64,000 nt of DNA from Ruegeria sp. R13_0 (GCF_017743995.1 NZ_JAGHRB010000003.1:1-64000); one strand, 5' to 3'. Positions 1 through 8,845 are shown, counted from the first letter of the stretch. The notes: generated by a model not told the origin, from the letters alone. Numbers and translations are program-made.

Positions 1-257
1 CCGCTGCCCCGCAACCATCCGCGCATGCGGCCCCGCCGCCCCCTCCGCCCGTTGAGCATGTATGGCATATCGCGGTGGACGGTCAGACCAGCGGACCGTT
101 CTCGAAGGCCAAGATGGGGCGTATGGCGTCGGACGGAGAGCTGACGCGAGACACCCATGTCTGGACCGCTGGTCAGGATGGCTGGAAGAAAGCAGGCGAG
201 GTGCAGGAGTTGGCGCAGTTGTTCACGATCCTGCCTCCGCCTCCGCCAAGTTCATAG
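1..257 (+). CDS. C-terminal tail of a GYF_2-containing (probably SPFH/virion-core-like) protein, 5' truncated
   Basis: The reading frame is open from the window edge (codons begin at base 3) to TAG at 255-257, so only about 84 C-terminal residues are visible. They hold a proline-rich linker, then a GYF_2-like module beginning WHIAVDGQTSGPF and continuing through VWTAGQDGWKKAGEV, and end in a second proline run. In related bacteria such a tail sits at the end of SPFH-domain proteins (YdjI-like) encoded beside a zinc-ribbon gene. The zinc-ribbon gene is present here at 797, which supports the assignment. The SPFH domain itself lies outside the window, so that part is inference. Confidence 0.7.
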   Translation, partial: AAPQPSAHAAPPPPPPVEHVWHIAVDGQTSGPFSKAKMGRMASDGELTRDTHVWTAGQDGWKKAGEVQELAQLFTILPPPPPSS

Positions 258-260
258 CCT

Positions 261-800
261 ATGGTGATAGATGTCGCTCAATCCCCCTATGAAAAGCGAG
301 AGATTCGGCGCGCAATAAATCTTTGCGCGATATCTGGATGGGTTGCAGTGGTCGGAATACCTTTGGCTTCTGAAATGCTGGTTCGCGGGTTTGATCCTAC
401 GCTGAAGTCGTTGTTCTTTCTATTCACGTTGATTGGCTTGCCTTTGTCCTTTCTCATTGCGTGGGTGTTAGTTGCGCCTGCCTTGCGCGTAGTATCGCAA
501 AAGCCCATAGGTTATTTACGCGCCGCCAAATGGGGTATTGGAATTGGGTGTGGCTTGGTAGGAGTGAGCATCTTACTCGGGCGGCTTTTTGGTTGGTTTC
601 AATCAATAAACCCAGATTTTAGTTCGACAATGGGAGGCAACGGGTCCGTTCGGTCGGTCGACGGCATATTGACACCTTACGGATGGTGGATACTCGCCCA
701 AAACTCCGCGCAATTTGTTCTGTTATGCGCTTTGATTGCACTGCTAGTGCGTTGGCAGATCGGACCAGGGGCAAGAACTACATTCAGGACGGACGAATGA
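261..800 (+). CDS. Unknown 4-TM membrane protein
   Basis: This 179-residue protein is not recognised. It has about four hydrophobic segments, near residues 20-42, 50-75, 88-108 and 145-165, with a short polar loop rich in Ser, Gly and Asn between the third and fourth. It starts 3 bases after the upstream stop, and its own TGA overlaps the ATG of the zinc-ribbon gene (ATGA at 797-800), so the three genes are probably co-translated. Base composition is clearly more AT-rich than both neighbours, which suggests a separate origin or relaxed constraint. No catalytic motif is visible. The gene is probably real because of its tight spacing and coherent membrane topology. Confidence 0.75.
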   Translation: MVIDVAQSPYEKREIRRAINLCAISGWVAVVGIPLASEMLVRGFDPTLKSLFFLFTLIGLPLSFLIAWVLVAPALRVVSQKPIGYLRAAKWGIGIGCGLVGVSILLGRLFGWFQSINPDFSSTMGGNGSVRSVDGILTPYGWWILAQNSAQFVLLCALIALLVRWQIGPGARTTFRTDE

Positions 801-1885
801 CCGAAGAACACCGCTTTCCCTGCGACCAGTGCGGCGCAGACTACCGGTTCAACCCCGGCGATGGCACATTGACCTGCGACCATTGCGGCCACTCGGAACC
901 CATTGGCGCGGGCCCATGGGGCGGTGCAAGCCTGCGCGAGCTGGATTTTGACACCGCTATCGCCGACCGTCTGCCCGACAGCGAGATTGAGGAAACGCGG
1001 GTTCTGTCTTGCCCGAACTGTGCCGCACAGGTCGAGTTTGACCCGAATACCCACGCCGCGGAATGTCCGTTCTGTGCCACGCCGGTGGTGACGGATACAG
1101 GCGTCAACAGGCATATCAAACCCAAAGGCATCCTGCCTTTTGCGCTGGATGAACGGTCCGCCCATAAGGCGATGGGGGATTGGCTTGGTCGGCTTTGGTT
1201 CGCGCCGAACGGGCTGAAGGACTATGCGCGCAAGGGCCGAAAAATGCAGGGCATTTACGTGCCCTACTGGACCTTCGACGCGGACACCAAATCCAGCTAT
1301 CGCGGGGAGCGCGGCACCGTTTACTATGAAACGCGCACTGTTATGCGCGACGGGAAGCGAGTGCAGCAACAGGTAGCCAAAGTGCGCTGGAGTCCAAAAT
1401 CCGGTCGCGTCGCGCGGTTCTTTGATGACGTTCTGGTGTTGGCGTCACGCTCTCTGCCCAAGAAATATACAGACTCGTTGGAGCCCTGGGATCTGCCCGC
1501 ACTTGAACCCTACCAGCCGCAATACCTGGCGGGGTTCCGGGCCGAGGCGTATTCGGTCGAGTTACCCGATGGGTATTCCGAGGCGCGCGCGCACATGGCG
1601 CGGGTAATCGAGCGTGACGTGCGCTTTGACATCGGCGGCGACCGGCAGCGTATTCACGCGGTGGACACGGATGTGCGCGATGTGACGTTCAAGCATATCC
1701 TGCTGCCCATCTGGATGGCTGCCTATAAGTATCGCGGGCAAACCTATCGGTTTGTGGTCAACGGGCGCACTGGCCGGGTGCAGGGGGAACGACCGTGGTC
1801 TGCGATCAAGATAACCATTGCGGTGGTCCTCGGCCTGCTGGTGGCGGCGGGCGTGGGGTACGTGATGGCGACGTCGCAGGGCTGA
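797..1885 (+). CDS. Zinc-ribbon (TFIIB/primosomal-helicase-like) membrane-anchored protein
   Basis: This 362-residue protein has two N-terminal zinc-ribbon pairs: CDQC with CDHC (roughly residues 8-33) and CPNC with CPFC (roughly residues 70-95). A long conserved central region contains VPYWTFDADT and LPIWMAAYKY, and a single C-terminal TM segment follows, from about residue 335. Proteins of this type are often annotated as primosomal protein N'-like or TFIIB-type zinc-finger proteins, but no helicase motif is present, so that name describes only the zinc ribbon. The start at 797 is chosen because it gives an ATGA overlap and begins just before the first Cys pair. The role is unknown; it probably works with the SPFH/GYF-type protein at the membrane. 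Confidence 0.85.
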   Translation: MTEEHRFPCDQCGADYRFNPGDGTLTCDHCGHSEPIGAGPWGGASLRELDFDTAIADRLPDSEIEETRVLSCPNCAAQVEFDPNTHAAECPFCATPVVTDTGVNRHIKPKGILPFALDERSAHKAMGDWLGRLWFAPNGLKDYARKGRKMQGIYVPYWTFDADTKSSYRGERGTVYYETRTVMRDGKRVQQQVAKVRWSPKSGRVARFFDDVLVLASRSLPKKYTDSLEPWDLPALEPYQPQYLAGFRAEAYSVELPDGYSEARAHMARVIERDVRFDIGGDRQRIHAVDTDVRDVTFKHILLPIWMAAYKYRGQTYRFVVNGRTGRVQGERPWSAIKITIAVVLGLLVAAGVGYVMATSQG

Positions 1886-1999
1886 GCCTACCAAAATCAC
1901 ACAGGCAAACGTTTTCCCGAATACGGGCAAGACGCTGGATGACAAGTGGGTCACCGACAGCTAAACCGACTGCTGAACGCATGCGATTTGGGGAGAGCG

Positions 2000-2437
2000 A
2001 TGCGCGCAGTCTTACAACGGATATCAAGGGCGTCAGTCTCGGTAGATGGCGCTGTTGTCGGTCAATCGGGACCGGGACTGATGATTCTCGTATGCGCAAT
2101 GCAGGGCGACAGCGAAGAGAACGCCTCGAAACTGGCGGCAAAAATCTCCAAGCTGCGAATTTTCAAGGATGACGCCGGTAAAATGAACCGGTCTGTTGTG
2201 GACATGGGCGGCTCGGCTCTGGTTGTCAGTCAGTTTACCCTTGCTGCGGATACGGCCAGCGGTAACCGGCCCGGATTTTCGCAGGCCGCTGCGCCGGATG
2301 TCGGGAAACACCTTTATGAAAGTTTTGCCAAGAACCTCGCGGCGTGCGGAATCGCGGTTGAGACAGGGCAATTTGGGGCCGACATGGCCGTTGAGCTGGT
2401 CAATGATGGGCCAGTGACAATCTGGATGGAGAATTGA
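2000..2437 (+). CDS. dtd: D-aminoacyl-tRNA deacylase
   Basis: Dtd hydrolyses D-aminoacyl-tRNAs (for example D-Tyr-tRNA) and so keeps D-amino acids out of protein synthesis in the cytosol. The 145-residue length is typical. The canonical start [17 protein letters not shown], the SQFTL motif and the C-terminal [10 protein letters not shown] motif (cross-subunit Gly-Pro active-site element) are all present. An upstream in-frame extension exists, but the start at 2000 has GGGGAGAG just before it and matches the family N-terminus. The stop overlaps the next ATG as TGATG, so it is translationally coupled to the glycerate kinase. Confidence 0.96.
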   Translation: MRAVLQRISRASVSVDGAVVGQSGPGLMILVCAMQGDSEENASKLAAKISKLRIFKDDAGKMNRSVVDMGGSALVVSQFTLAADTASGNRPGFSQAAAPDVGKHLYESFAKNLAACGIAVETGQFGADMAVELVNDGPVTIWMEN

Positions 2438-3540
2438 TGACCCGCGCTGAACAGGCAATCGCACTCTGGCAAGCCGGAGTCGCGGCGGTAGACGGATACA
2501 CGGCGACCCGAAAAGCGCTCTCCGATGTTGCAAAACCGGATCGGATATTGGCCGTGGGCAAACCCGCGGCGGCGATGGCCCGAGCGGCATTGGATCATTT
2601 CGGAGACATCCCAACGCTGGTGGTCACCAAGGACGACCATGGGCGCGACCTGCCGGAGGGCGTCGACGTGATCGAGGCCTCACATCCCGTCCCGGATAGC
2701 CGCAGCCTTGCAGGCGGCCGGGCGCTACGCCTTGCGGTCGAGGCCATGCCAGCCGAGGCGCATTTGCTGCTGTTGGTGTCGGGCGGCGCGTCCTCGCTGG
2801 CTGAAGATTTGATAGGTGGCAAAACGCTTGAGGATCTGGAGGCGTTGAACAAAAAGCTGCTGTCCGAGGGGCTTGATATCACGGCAATGAACGCGGAACG
2901 GCGCAAGATTTCCCTGGTCAAGGGCGGAGGATTGCTGTCCCGGCTCAAAGGCCGAAAGGTCACGGTTCTGGCGATCTCGGACGTGCCGGGGGATGATCTG
3001 AACGTTATCGGCTCGGGCATCGGTGCGCTGCCTGAACAGGTCTCTTACGAGGCCGAAGCGCAGATCATTGCTTCGAACGCCCATGCTCGTGCGGCAGCCG
3101 CCGAAGCGGCCGCGGATGCGGGTCTGTCGGTGCTGGCCAATGAAGAAGCCCTGCATGACGACTATCAGGCTGTCGCCACAGCGCTCGGTGAGAAGCTGCG
3201 ACAGATGGGATCAGGCGTCATGGTTTTTGGCGGCGAGCCGACTGTTGTGCTGCCCCCCAACCCCGGACAGGGTGGGCGCAATCAGGCACTGGCTCTGGCG
3301 CTGGCGCATGAGATTTCCGGCCTTGAAGGTATCACGGTCGTAGTCGGAGGAACCGACGGAACGGATGGCCCAACCAATGCAGCGGGCGGGGTCGTTTCTG
3401 GCTCAACTTGGGCCGAGGGCGCGGATGAGGCGCTGGCCGCCGCCAATAGTGGGGCCTTTCTGGAAAATGCAGGCGCTTTGCTGGTCACGGGGCCGACGGG
3501 GACCAATGTCATGGACCTGATTGTCGCAATTCGGGATTAG
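2437..3540 (+). CDS. gckA: Glycerate 2-kinase, MOFRL family
   Basis: The predicted reaction is phosphorylation of D-glycerate to 2-phosphoglycerate, feeding glycerate from serine-cycle or glyoxylate metabolism into lower glycolysis. The 367-residue protein has an N-terminal DUF4147-like domain (LLLLVSGGASSLAEDLIGG) and a C-terminal MOFRL domain with GGEPTVVL, GGRNQALALALA and GGTDGTDGPTNAAGG. Some homologues were historically called TtuD hydroxypyruvate reductase. The ATG at 2437 overlaps the dtd stop; a TTG one codon earlier is less likely. It is slightly shorter than many members of the family but carries both domains. Confidence 0.9.
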   Translation: MTRAEQAIALWQAGVAAVDGYTATRKALSDVAKPDRILAVGKPAAAMARAALDHFGDIPTLVVTKDDHGRDLPEGVDVIEASHPVPDSRSLAGGRALRLAVEAMPAEAHLLLLVSGGASSLAEDLIGGKTLEDLEALNKKLLSEGLDITAMNAERRKISLVKGGGLLSRLKGRKVTVLAISDVPGDDLNVIGSGIGALPEQVSYEAEAQIIASNAHARAAAAEAAADAGLSVLANEEALHDDYQAVATALGEKLRQMGSGVMVFGGEPTVVLPPNPGQGGRNQALALALAHEISGLEGITVVVGGTDGTDGPTNAAGGVVSGSTWAEGADEALAAANSGAFLENAGALLVTGPTGTNVMDLIVAIRD

Positions 3541-3702
3541 AATGACGGATTCTCCCGATACCGACCAAGGCAACCGATAGATCATTTTCGGCATAGCGGA
3601 GGACGCAAAGACAGGGCGCTATGACGGCTTTGATAAACACGGTATTGTCAGGCAAGGCACATTTGCGACACGGAATTCCACTTGCCCGACCCGCTGAAAT
3701 GC

Positions 3703-3714
3703 GTCAACGTTGAC
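3703..3714. promoter_or_regulatory. Perfect 12-bp palindrome, candidate operator
   Basis: GTCAACGTTGAC is a perfect palindrome 58 bases upstream of the transporter operon start. A partial repeat, GCGTCAA, follows 7 bases later. A small hairpin (GCCCG-AAAA-CGGGC, 3732-3745) sits between it and the ribosome-binding site. Two-fold symmetry in an upstream region fits a dimeric repressor or activator, but no regulator gene is adjacent, so the binding protein is unknown. Confidence 0.4.
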
Positions 3715-3771
3715 TCACGCGTCAATAAAAAGCCCGAAAACGGGCGAACACAATCAACTGGGAGCTTCTGA

Positions 3772-5358
3772 ATGAACGAACAACTCACTCACATGTCCAA
3801 ACAGGTGACGGCAGGCAAACTGACCCGTCGCGAGTTCATGGGCAAAGCCGCCGCTCTTGGCGTTTCGGCAGCCGTGGCCAGCACGATGTTTGCCGACGCG
3901 GCCCGTGCAGCCGGCCCGAAAAAGGGTGGCGATCTGAAATTTGGCCTGCAGGGCGGCGAATCGACCAACTCGCTGGACCCGGCAACTTATGCAAGCTCGG
4001 TTCCGTTCCAGAACGGCAAACAGTTTGGCGACCAACTGGTCGAAGTTGCACCCGACGGCACGATCGAACCACGCCTTGCCGAAAGCGTCGAAGGCAGTGC
4101 AGACGCCAAGGTCTGGACCTTCAAGCTGCGTCAGGGGGTCGAGTTCCACAACGGCAAGACCATGACCAGCGAAGACGTGCTGAAAACCATGCAGCGCCAC
4201 TCGAACGAAGACTCCAAGTCCGGTGCATTGGGCATCATGAAGGGCATCGAGTCGATGAAGGCCGATGGCGACAACTTCCAGGTCACCCTGTCCGAGCCCA
4301 ACGCCGACCTTCCCTATCTGATGGCCGACTATCACCTGATCATTCAGCCGGATGGCGGTATGGAGGACCCGGCAGCCGGTATCGGTACAGGTCCCTACAA
4401 GCTGGAAGTTGATGAGCCCGGCGTCCGTCACCTGTTCACCAAGAACGAAAACCACTGGAACAGCGATTTCGGCAACTTCGACAGCGTCGAAGTGGTTGTC
4501 ATCAACGACGCAACTGCCCGGACAGCCGCGCTGCAATCGGGTCAGGTTCACGCAGTGAACCGCGTCGAGCCCAAAGTTGCCGACCTGCTGGGCCGCGCGC
4601 CAAACCTGACTGTTCATTCGACCGCCGGTCGTGGCCACTATGTGTTCATCATGCATTGTGACACGGCTCCGTTCGACAACAACGAACTGCGCACGGCTCT
4701 GAAATACGCCATCAACCGCGCGGATCTGGTGGACAAAGTTCTGCGTGGCTATGGCTCGATCGGGAACGACATGCCGATTAACGCGGCCTACCCCCTGTTC
4801 GATGAGACTATCGAACAGCGTGAGTTCAGCGTTGAAAAAGCAGCCGAGCACTACAAGAAATCCGGTCACGATGGATCGCCGATCATTCTGCGCGTTGCAG
4901 ATGGCGCCTTCCCGGGTGCTGTGGATGCGGCGGCGCTGTTCCAGCAAACCGCAGCTCAGGCAGGTATCCCGCTGGAAATCAAACGTGAACCCAATGATGG
5001 CTACTGGTCGGAAGTTTGGAACGTTCAGCCGTTCTGTGCCTCTTACTGGGGCGGTCGTCCGGTCCAGGACCAGATGTATTCGACCGCGTACCTGTCGAGC
5101 GCAGATTGGAACGACACGCGCTTCAAGGTTCAGGCCTTCGACGACTTGCTGTTCGCAGCGCGCGCCGAACTGGACGCGGAGAAACGCAAGGGTATCTACA
5201 GCCAGATGGGCCAGATGGTCCGCAACGAAGGCGGCTTGATTTGCCCGATGTTCAACGACTTTGTCGAAGGCATCAGCAACCAGCTGGACGGTTGGGAATC
5301 TGATCCGACGCAAGAGATGATGAACGGCAACATCTCACGCAAGATGTGGTTCGTGTAA
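3772..5358 (+). CDS. ABC transporter substrate-binding protein, SBP_bac_5 (peptide/opine/nickel) family, Tat signal
   Basis: This is the periplasmic solute receptor of the importer encoded downstream. The 528-residue protein opens with a twin-arginine signal (LTRREFM, Arg19-Arg20), a hydrophobic stretch and an Ala-rich cleavage region ending near residue 46. The rest fits family 5: GGDLKFGLQGGE near the mature N-terminus, WTFKLRQGVEFHNGKTMTSEDV, and GTGPYKLEVDEPGVRHLF. GGAG lies about 8 bases before the ATG. Family-5 receptors bind oligopeptides, opines, glycosides or metal chelates, and the sequence alone does not fix the ligand. It is the first gene of a four-gene operon. Confidence 0.93.
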   Translation: MNEQLTHMSKQVTAGKLTRREFMGKAAALGVSAAVASTMFADAARAAGPKKGGDLKFGLQGGESTNSLDPATYASSVPFQNGKQFGDQLVEVAPDGTIEPRLAESVEGSADAKVWTFKLRQGVEFHNGKTMTSEDVLKTMQRHSNEDSKSGALGIMKGIESMKADGDNFQVTLSEPNADLPYLMADYHLIIQPDGGMEDPAAGIGTGPYKLEVDEPGVRHLFTKNENHWNSDFGNFDSVEVVVINDATARTAALQSGQVHAVNRVEPKVADLLGRAPNLTVHSTAGRGHYVFIMHCDTAPFDNNELRTALKYAINRADLVDKVLRGYGSIGNDMPINAAYPLFDETIEQREFSVEKAAEHYKKSGHDGSPIILRVADGAFPGAVDAAALFQQTAAQAGIPLEIKREPNDGYWSEVWNVQPFCASYWGGRPVQDQMYSTAYLSSADWNDTRFKVQAFDDLLFAARAELDAEKRKGIYSQMGQMVRNEGGLICPMFNDFVEGISNQLDGWESDPTQEMMNGNISRKMWFV

Positions 5359-5373
5359 CTCGGGCAACGGATA

Positions 5374-6330
5374 ATGCATCCTATCATCAAACTGGTTTCC
5401 CAGCGCCTTGCGCTGGGACTCCTATTGCTGCTCGGCGCTTCGGCTCTGATTTTTGGCCTGACCGAAGCCCTTCCCGGAGACGCCGCGCAAGCCGTCCTGG
5501 GGCAGTCCGCAACCCCTGAGGCCCTTGCCAACCTCCGAGAAGAGATGGGCCTGAACCGCCCTGCCCTAACCCGCTATTTCGAGTGGTTGGGTGGCATCGC
5601 GCAAGGCGATCTGGGGCAATCCCTCACCAACAAACTTGATATCTCCGAGAGCATCGGAAAACGCCTCGGCAATACGTTGTTCCTTGCTTGCGTCGCTGCG
5701 ATCGTGTCCGTTCCGCTTGCGATTTTCCTGGGCCTTCTGGCCGTCCGGTTCCGCAATCGCTGGCCTGACAAGCTGATCTCGGCGATCACGCTGACAACCG
5801 TTTCAATCCCCGAGTTTCTGATCGGCTATGTGGTGATCTACTTTATCTCGGTCAAACTGGGTTGGTTCTCATCCCTGGCGATGATCAACGATTCCATGAC
5901 ATTCGGGCAGAAGCTGAATGCAATTGCCCTGCCGGCTTTCGTTCTGACGCTGGTGGTTCTGGCGCAAATGATGCGCATGACCCGCGCGGCCATTCTGAAC
6001 CTCATGCAATCGGCCTATATCGAAACCGCCGAGCTTAAGGGTCTGAGCACCTTTCAGGTCATTGCACGCCATGCTTTCCCAAACGCGATTTCCCCGATCG
6101 TAAACGTTGTGATGCTGAACCTAGCCTATCTGGTTGTCGGCGTCGTCGTGGTCGAGGTTGTGTTCGTCTATCCCGGCATGGGGCAATATCTGGTGGATGC
6201 GGTGACCAAACGCGACGTGCCCGTCGTGTTGGCCTGTGGCGTTGTATTCGCGGCCGTCTATATCGGCCTGAACATGGTTGCCGATATCGTGTCGATCCTT
6301 GCCAATCCAAGACTGAGGCATCCGAAATGA
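5374..6330 (+). CDS. ABC transporter permease, DppB type
   Basis: The 318-residue inner-membrane permease has the DppB/OppB architecture: an N-terminal TM segment (LALGLLLLLGASALIFGL), a periplasmic region containing LPGDAA, then a five-TM core. The EAA loop contacting the ATPase reads ETAELKGLSTFQVIARHAFPNA. It starts 15 bases after the binding-protein stop and ends in an ATGA overlap with the second permease. It forms a heterodimeric pore with the next gene product. The substrate is unresolved. Confidence 0.93.
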   Translation: MHPIIKLVSQRLALGLLLLLGASALIFGLTEALPGDAAQAVLGQSATPEALANLREEMGLNRPALTRYFEWLGGIAQGDLGQSLTNKLDISESIGKRLGNTLFLACVAAIVSVPLAIFLGLLAVRFRNRWPDKLISAITLTTVSIPEFLIGYVVIYFISVKLGWFSSLAMINDSMTFGQKLNAIALPAFVLTLVVLAQMMRMTRAAILNLMQSAYIETAELKGLSTFQVIARHAFPNAISPIVNVVMLNLAYLVVGVVVVEVVFVYPGMGQYLVDAVTKRDVPVVLACGVVFAAVYIGLNMVADIVSILANPRLRHPK

Positions 6331-7145
6331 TAAAGAACATTCCTCTTTCGGCACTGATTGGCCTCTTGTTCACTGGCGCCTATTTCTTTGTGGCCATCGC
6401 GGCCCCCCTGATTGCGCCCTATGGAATGGCAGAAGTTGTCGGCGATGTGTGGGAGCCTGCCAGCGCCGAGCATCTGCTGGGTACGGACAACATCGGGCGG
6501 GACCTACTGACCCGCATGATCTATGGCGGGCGCACGACGATCTTCATCGCTGCCGCAGCCACGTTGCTCAGCTTTCTGACCGGTACATCTCTGGGTTTGC
6601 TGGCCGCCGTTCTTGGCGGATGGGCGGATCAGGCGCTTAGCCGGACTGTTGACCTGATCATGTCGATCCCGACCCTGATCCTGGCGCTGGTTATTCTGGC
6701 CATCGTTCCGGTGACCGTTCCGATCCTGATCCTTGTGATGGGCCTGCTGGACGCAACCCGCCCCTATCGACTGTCGCGCTCGGTCGCAGTGGACATCAAC
6801 GTGATGGACTACGTCGAAGCCGCGAAACTGCGCGGTGAAGGGCGCACATGGGTTATCTTCCGGGAAATCCTGCCCAACGCTCTGTCGCCACTGGTGGCCG
6901 AGTTCGGTCTGCGGTTCATCTTCATGGTTCTGTTTATCTCGACCCTGTCCTTCCTGGGCCTGGGCGTGCAGCCGCCGCTGGCGGACTGGGGCGGCATCGT
7001 GAAGGAAAACAAGGACGGTATCGTCTATGGCATCGGTGCTGCCCTGTGGCCCGCCGTGGCTATCGCGACGCTGGCCATCTCGGTCAACCTTGTGGCTGAC
7101 TGGGTTCTGAACCGCACCACATCGCTGAAAGGAGGCCGGGGATGA
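6327..7145 (+). CDS. ABC transporter permease, DppC type
   Basis: The 272-residue second permease subunit has the DppC hallmarks LLGTDNIGRDLLTRMIYGGR after the first TM segment and an EAA loop EAAKLRGEGRTWVIFREILP. It closes with the conserved FLGLGVQPPLADWGG before the last TM segments. It overlaps the upstream permease and the downstream ATPase by 4 bases each (ATGA), so the three are strictly coupled. Confidence 0.93.
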   Translation: MIKNIPLSALIGLLFTGAYFFVAIAAPLIAPYGMAEVVGDVWEPASAEHLLGTDNIGRDLLTRMIYGGRTTIFIAAAATLLSFLTGTSLGLLAAVLGGWADQALSRTVDLIMSIPTLILALVILAIVPVTVPILILVMGLLDATRPYRLSRSVAVDINVMDYVEAAKLRGEGRTWVIFREILPNALSPLVAEFGLRFIFMVLFISTLSFLGLGVQPPLADWGGIVKENKDGIVYGIGAALWPAVAIATLAISVNLVADWVLNRTTSLKGGRG

Positions 7146-8782
7146 GCGACGATATCCTTCTCAAGGTCCGCGACCTCAAGATCGGCGCGACCGTCTATCC
7201 GCCGGGCGAAAAGCCCCATGACATCGAAATCGTGCATGGGGTCAGCTTTGACCTCGAACGCGGCAAGGTGTTGGGCCTGATCGGCGAATCCGGTGCCGGT
7301 AAATCCACCATCGGCCTGGCCTCAATGGCCTATGGCCGGGGTGGCGTGAAGATCACCGGCGGCGGGGTCTGGGTAAACGGGCGCGATATCCTCAAGACAT
7401 CTCACGGGGATATCCGCAAGCTGCGTGGGGGTGAGGTCACCTATGTGTCCCAATCCGCTGCTGCGTCGTTCAACCCTGCCAAAAGGATCATGGATCAGGT
7501 CGTCGAAGCGGCGGTCGAGCAGAAGAAATTCACCCGCAAACAGGCCGAGGCCCGTGCGCGTGAACTCTTCGCCAAGCTGGGCCTGCCCGATCCGGACAAT
7601 ATCGGCAGTCGCTACCCGCACCAGGTTTCCGGTGGTCAGCTGCAACGCTGCATGACCGCGCTGGCCCTGTGCCCGGAACCTGATCTGGTGGTGTTCGACG
7701 AACCGACCACGGCCTTGGATGTGACCACCCAGATCGACGTTCTGATGGCGATTAAGGAAGCCATTGCAGATACTGGCGTCGCCGCGCTGTATATCACCCA
7801 CGACCTTGCGGTTGTGGCGCAGGTCAGCGACGACATCATGGTTCTGCGGATGGGCGACACGGTCGAATACGGCAATACCGATCAGATCATCAACAACCCG
7901 CAGGAAGACTATACCAAGGCTCTGGTCTCGGTCCGGTCTATCGAGCATGAAGAGAAAAAGCCGACCTCAGAGCCAGTTCTTCAGGTCGACGGTATTACCG
8001 CACGCTACAAGGGTCTGAACTTCGATGTGCTGCACAACGTCAATGTTGAGCTCCATCCGGGGCAGACTTTGGCGGTTGTTGGCGAATCCGGCTCGGGGAA
8101 ATCCACGCTGGCGCGTGTGATCACCGGCCTCCTGCCCGCACGCGAGGGTGAGATCACCTTCAACGGGCGCAAGCTGAGCTCGGATCTGAAGGGGCGCACG
8201 CGCGAAGACCTGCGAGAGCTGCAGATGATCTATCAGATGGCAGACACGGCGATGAACCCGCGTCAGACCGTCGGCACGATCATCGGCCGCCCGTTGGAGT
8301 TCTACTTCAACATGCGCGGGGCCGAGAAACGCAAACGCGTTGTCGAGCTGCTGGATGAGATCGAACTGGGCGAAAAGTTCATCGATCGCTATCCGGCTGA
8401 GCTGTCCGGTGGGCAGAAACAGCGTGTCTGTATCGCGCGGTCACTGGCGGCCAAGCCCAAGATGATCATCTGTGATGAGGTCACCTCGGCGCTGGACCCA
8501 CTTGTGGCTGACGGCATCCTGAAGCTGCTGCTGGACCTGCAGAAGATCGAGGATGTGGCCTACCTGTTCATCACCCATGATCTGGCGACGGTCCGAGCGA
8601 TCAGCGACAGCATCGCGGTGATGTATCAGGGTCGCGTCGCGCGCTATGGCTCGAAATCTCAGGTGCTTAGCCCGCCGTTCGACGACTACACTGACCTGCT
8701 GCTCAGCTCGGTCCCCGAGATGGAGCTTGGCTGGCTGGAAAAAGTCGTTGCCAACCGTAAGATGGAGGCGGCCGGGAACTGA
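7142..8782 (+). CDS. Dipeptide-type ABC transporter ATPase, two nucleotide-binding domains fused
   Basis: The 546-residue protein carries two complete ABC ATPase domains, so one polypeptide replaces the usual DppD/DppF pair. Domain 1 has Walker A GESGAGKST, signature VSGGQLQR and Walker B LVVFDEPTTALD. Domain 2 starts near residue 280 with GESGSGKST, LSGGQKQR and MIICDEVTSALD. Both domains have the ITHDLA switch histidine. The DppD-like C-terminal region between the halves is short. It powers the importer encoded immediately upstream. Fused forms are common in this family. Confidence 0.94.
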   Translation: MSDDILLKVRDLKIGATVYPPGEKPHDIEIVHGVSFDLERGKVLGLIGESGAGKSTIGLASMAYGRGGVKITGGGVWVNGRDILKTSHGDIRKLRGGEVTYVSQSAAASFNPAKRIMDQVVEAAVEQKKFTRKQAEARARELFAKLGLPDPDNIGSRYPHQVSGGQLQRCMTALALCPEPDLVVFDEPTTALDVTTQIDVLMAIKEAIADTGVAALYITHDLAVVAQVSDDIMVLRMGDTVEYGNTDQIINNPQEDYTKALVSVRSIEHEEKKPTSEPVLQVDGITARYKGLNFDVLHNVNVELHPGQTLAVVGESGSGKSTLARVITGLLPAREGEITFNGRKLSSDLKGRTREDLRELQMIYQMADTAMNPRQTVGTIIGRPLEFYFNMRGAEKRKRVVELLDEIELGEKFIDRYPAELSGGQKQRVCIARSLAAKPKMIICDEVTSALDPLVADGILKLLLDLQKIEDVAYLFITHDLATVRAISDSIAVMYQGRVARYGSKSQVLSPPFDDYTDLLLSSVPEMELGWLEKVVANRKMEAAGN

Positions 8783-8805
8783 CCCCTGCCCCAGCCAATG
8801 CTATG

Positions 8806-8845
8806 AAATCCCGGCACGTGTCACAAACAGGTGTCGGGATTTTGC
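8806..8845 (+). terminator. Stem-loop terminator or attenuator after the ABC ATPase gene
   Basis: Arms 8806-8817 (AAATCCCGGCAC) and 8831-8842 (GTGTCGGGATTT) pair over 12 positions with one G-U, around a 13-base loop, and run into TTTT. It lies between the ATPase gene and the phosphoesterase gene on the same strand, so it may reduce rather than abolish read-through. Confidence 0.65.

Noticed and set aside
3732-3745. GCCCG-AAAA-CGGGC hairpin as a terminator
   Set aside because: The stem is only 5 bp with no T-run and it lies in the leader of the transporter operon, so it is not counted as a terminator.
3754-5313. A 519-codon open frame on the minus strand
   Set aside because: It lies fully opposite the substrate-binding protein gene, has the Val/Gly/His-rich composition of an antisense shadow and no recognisable motif.
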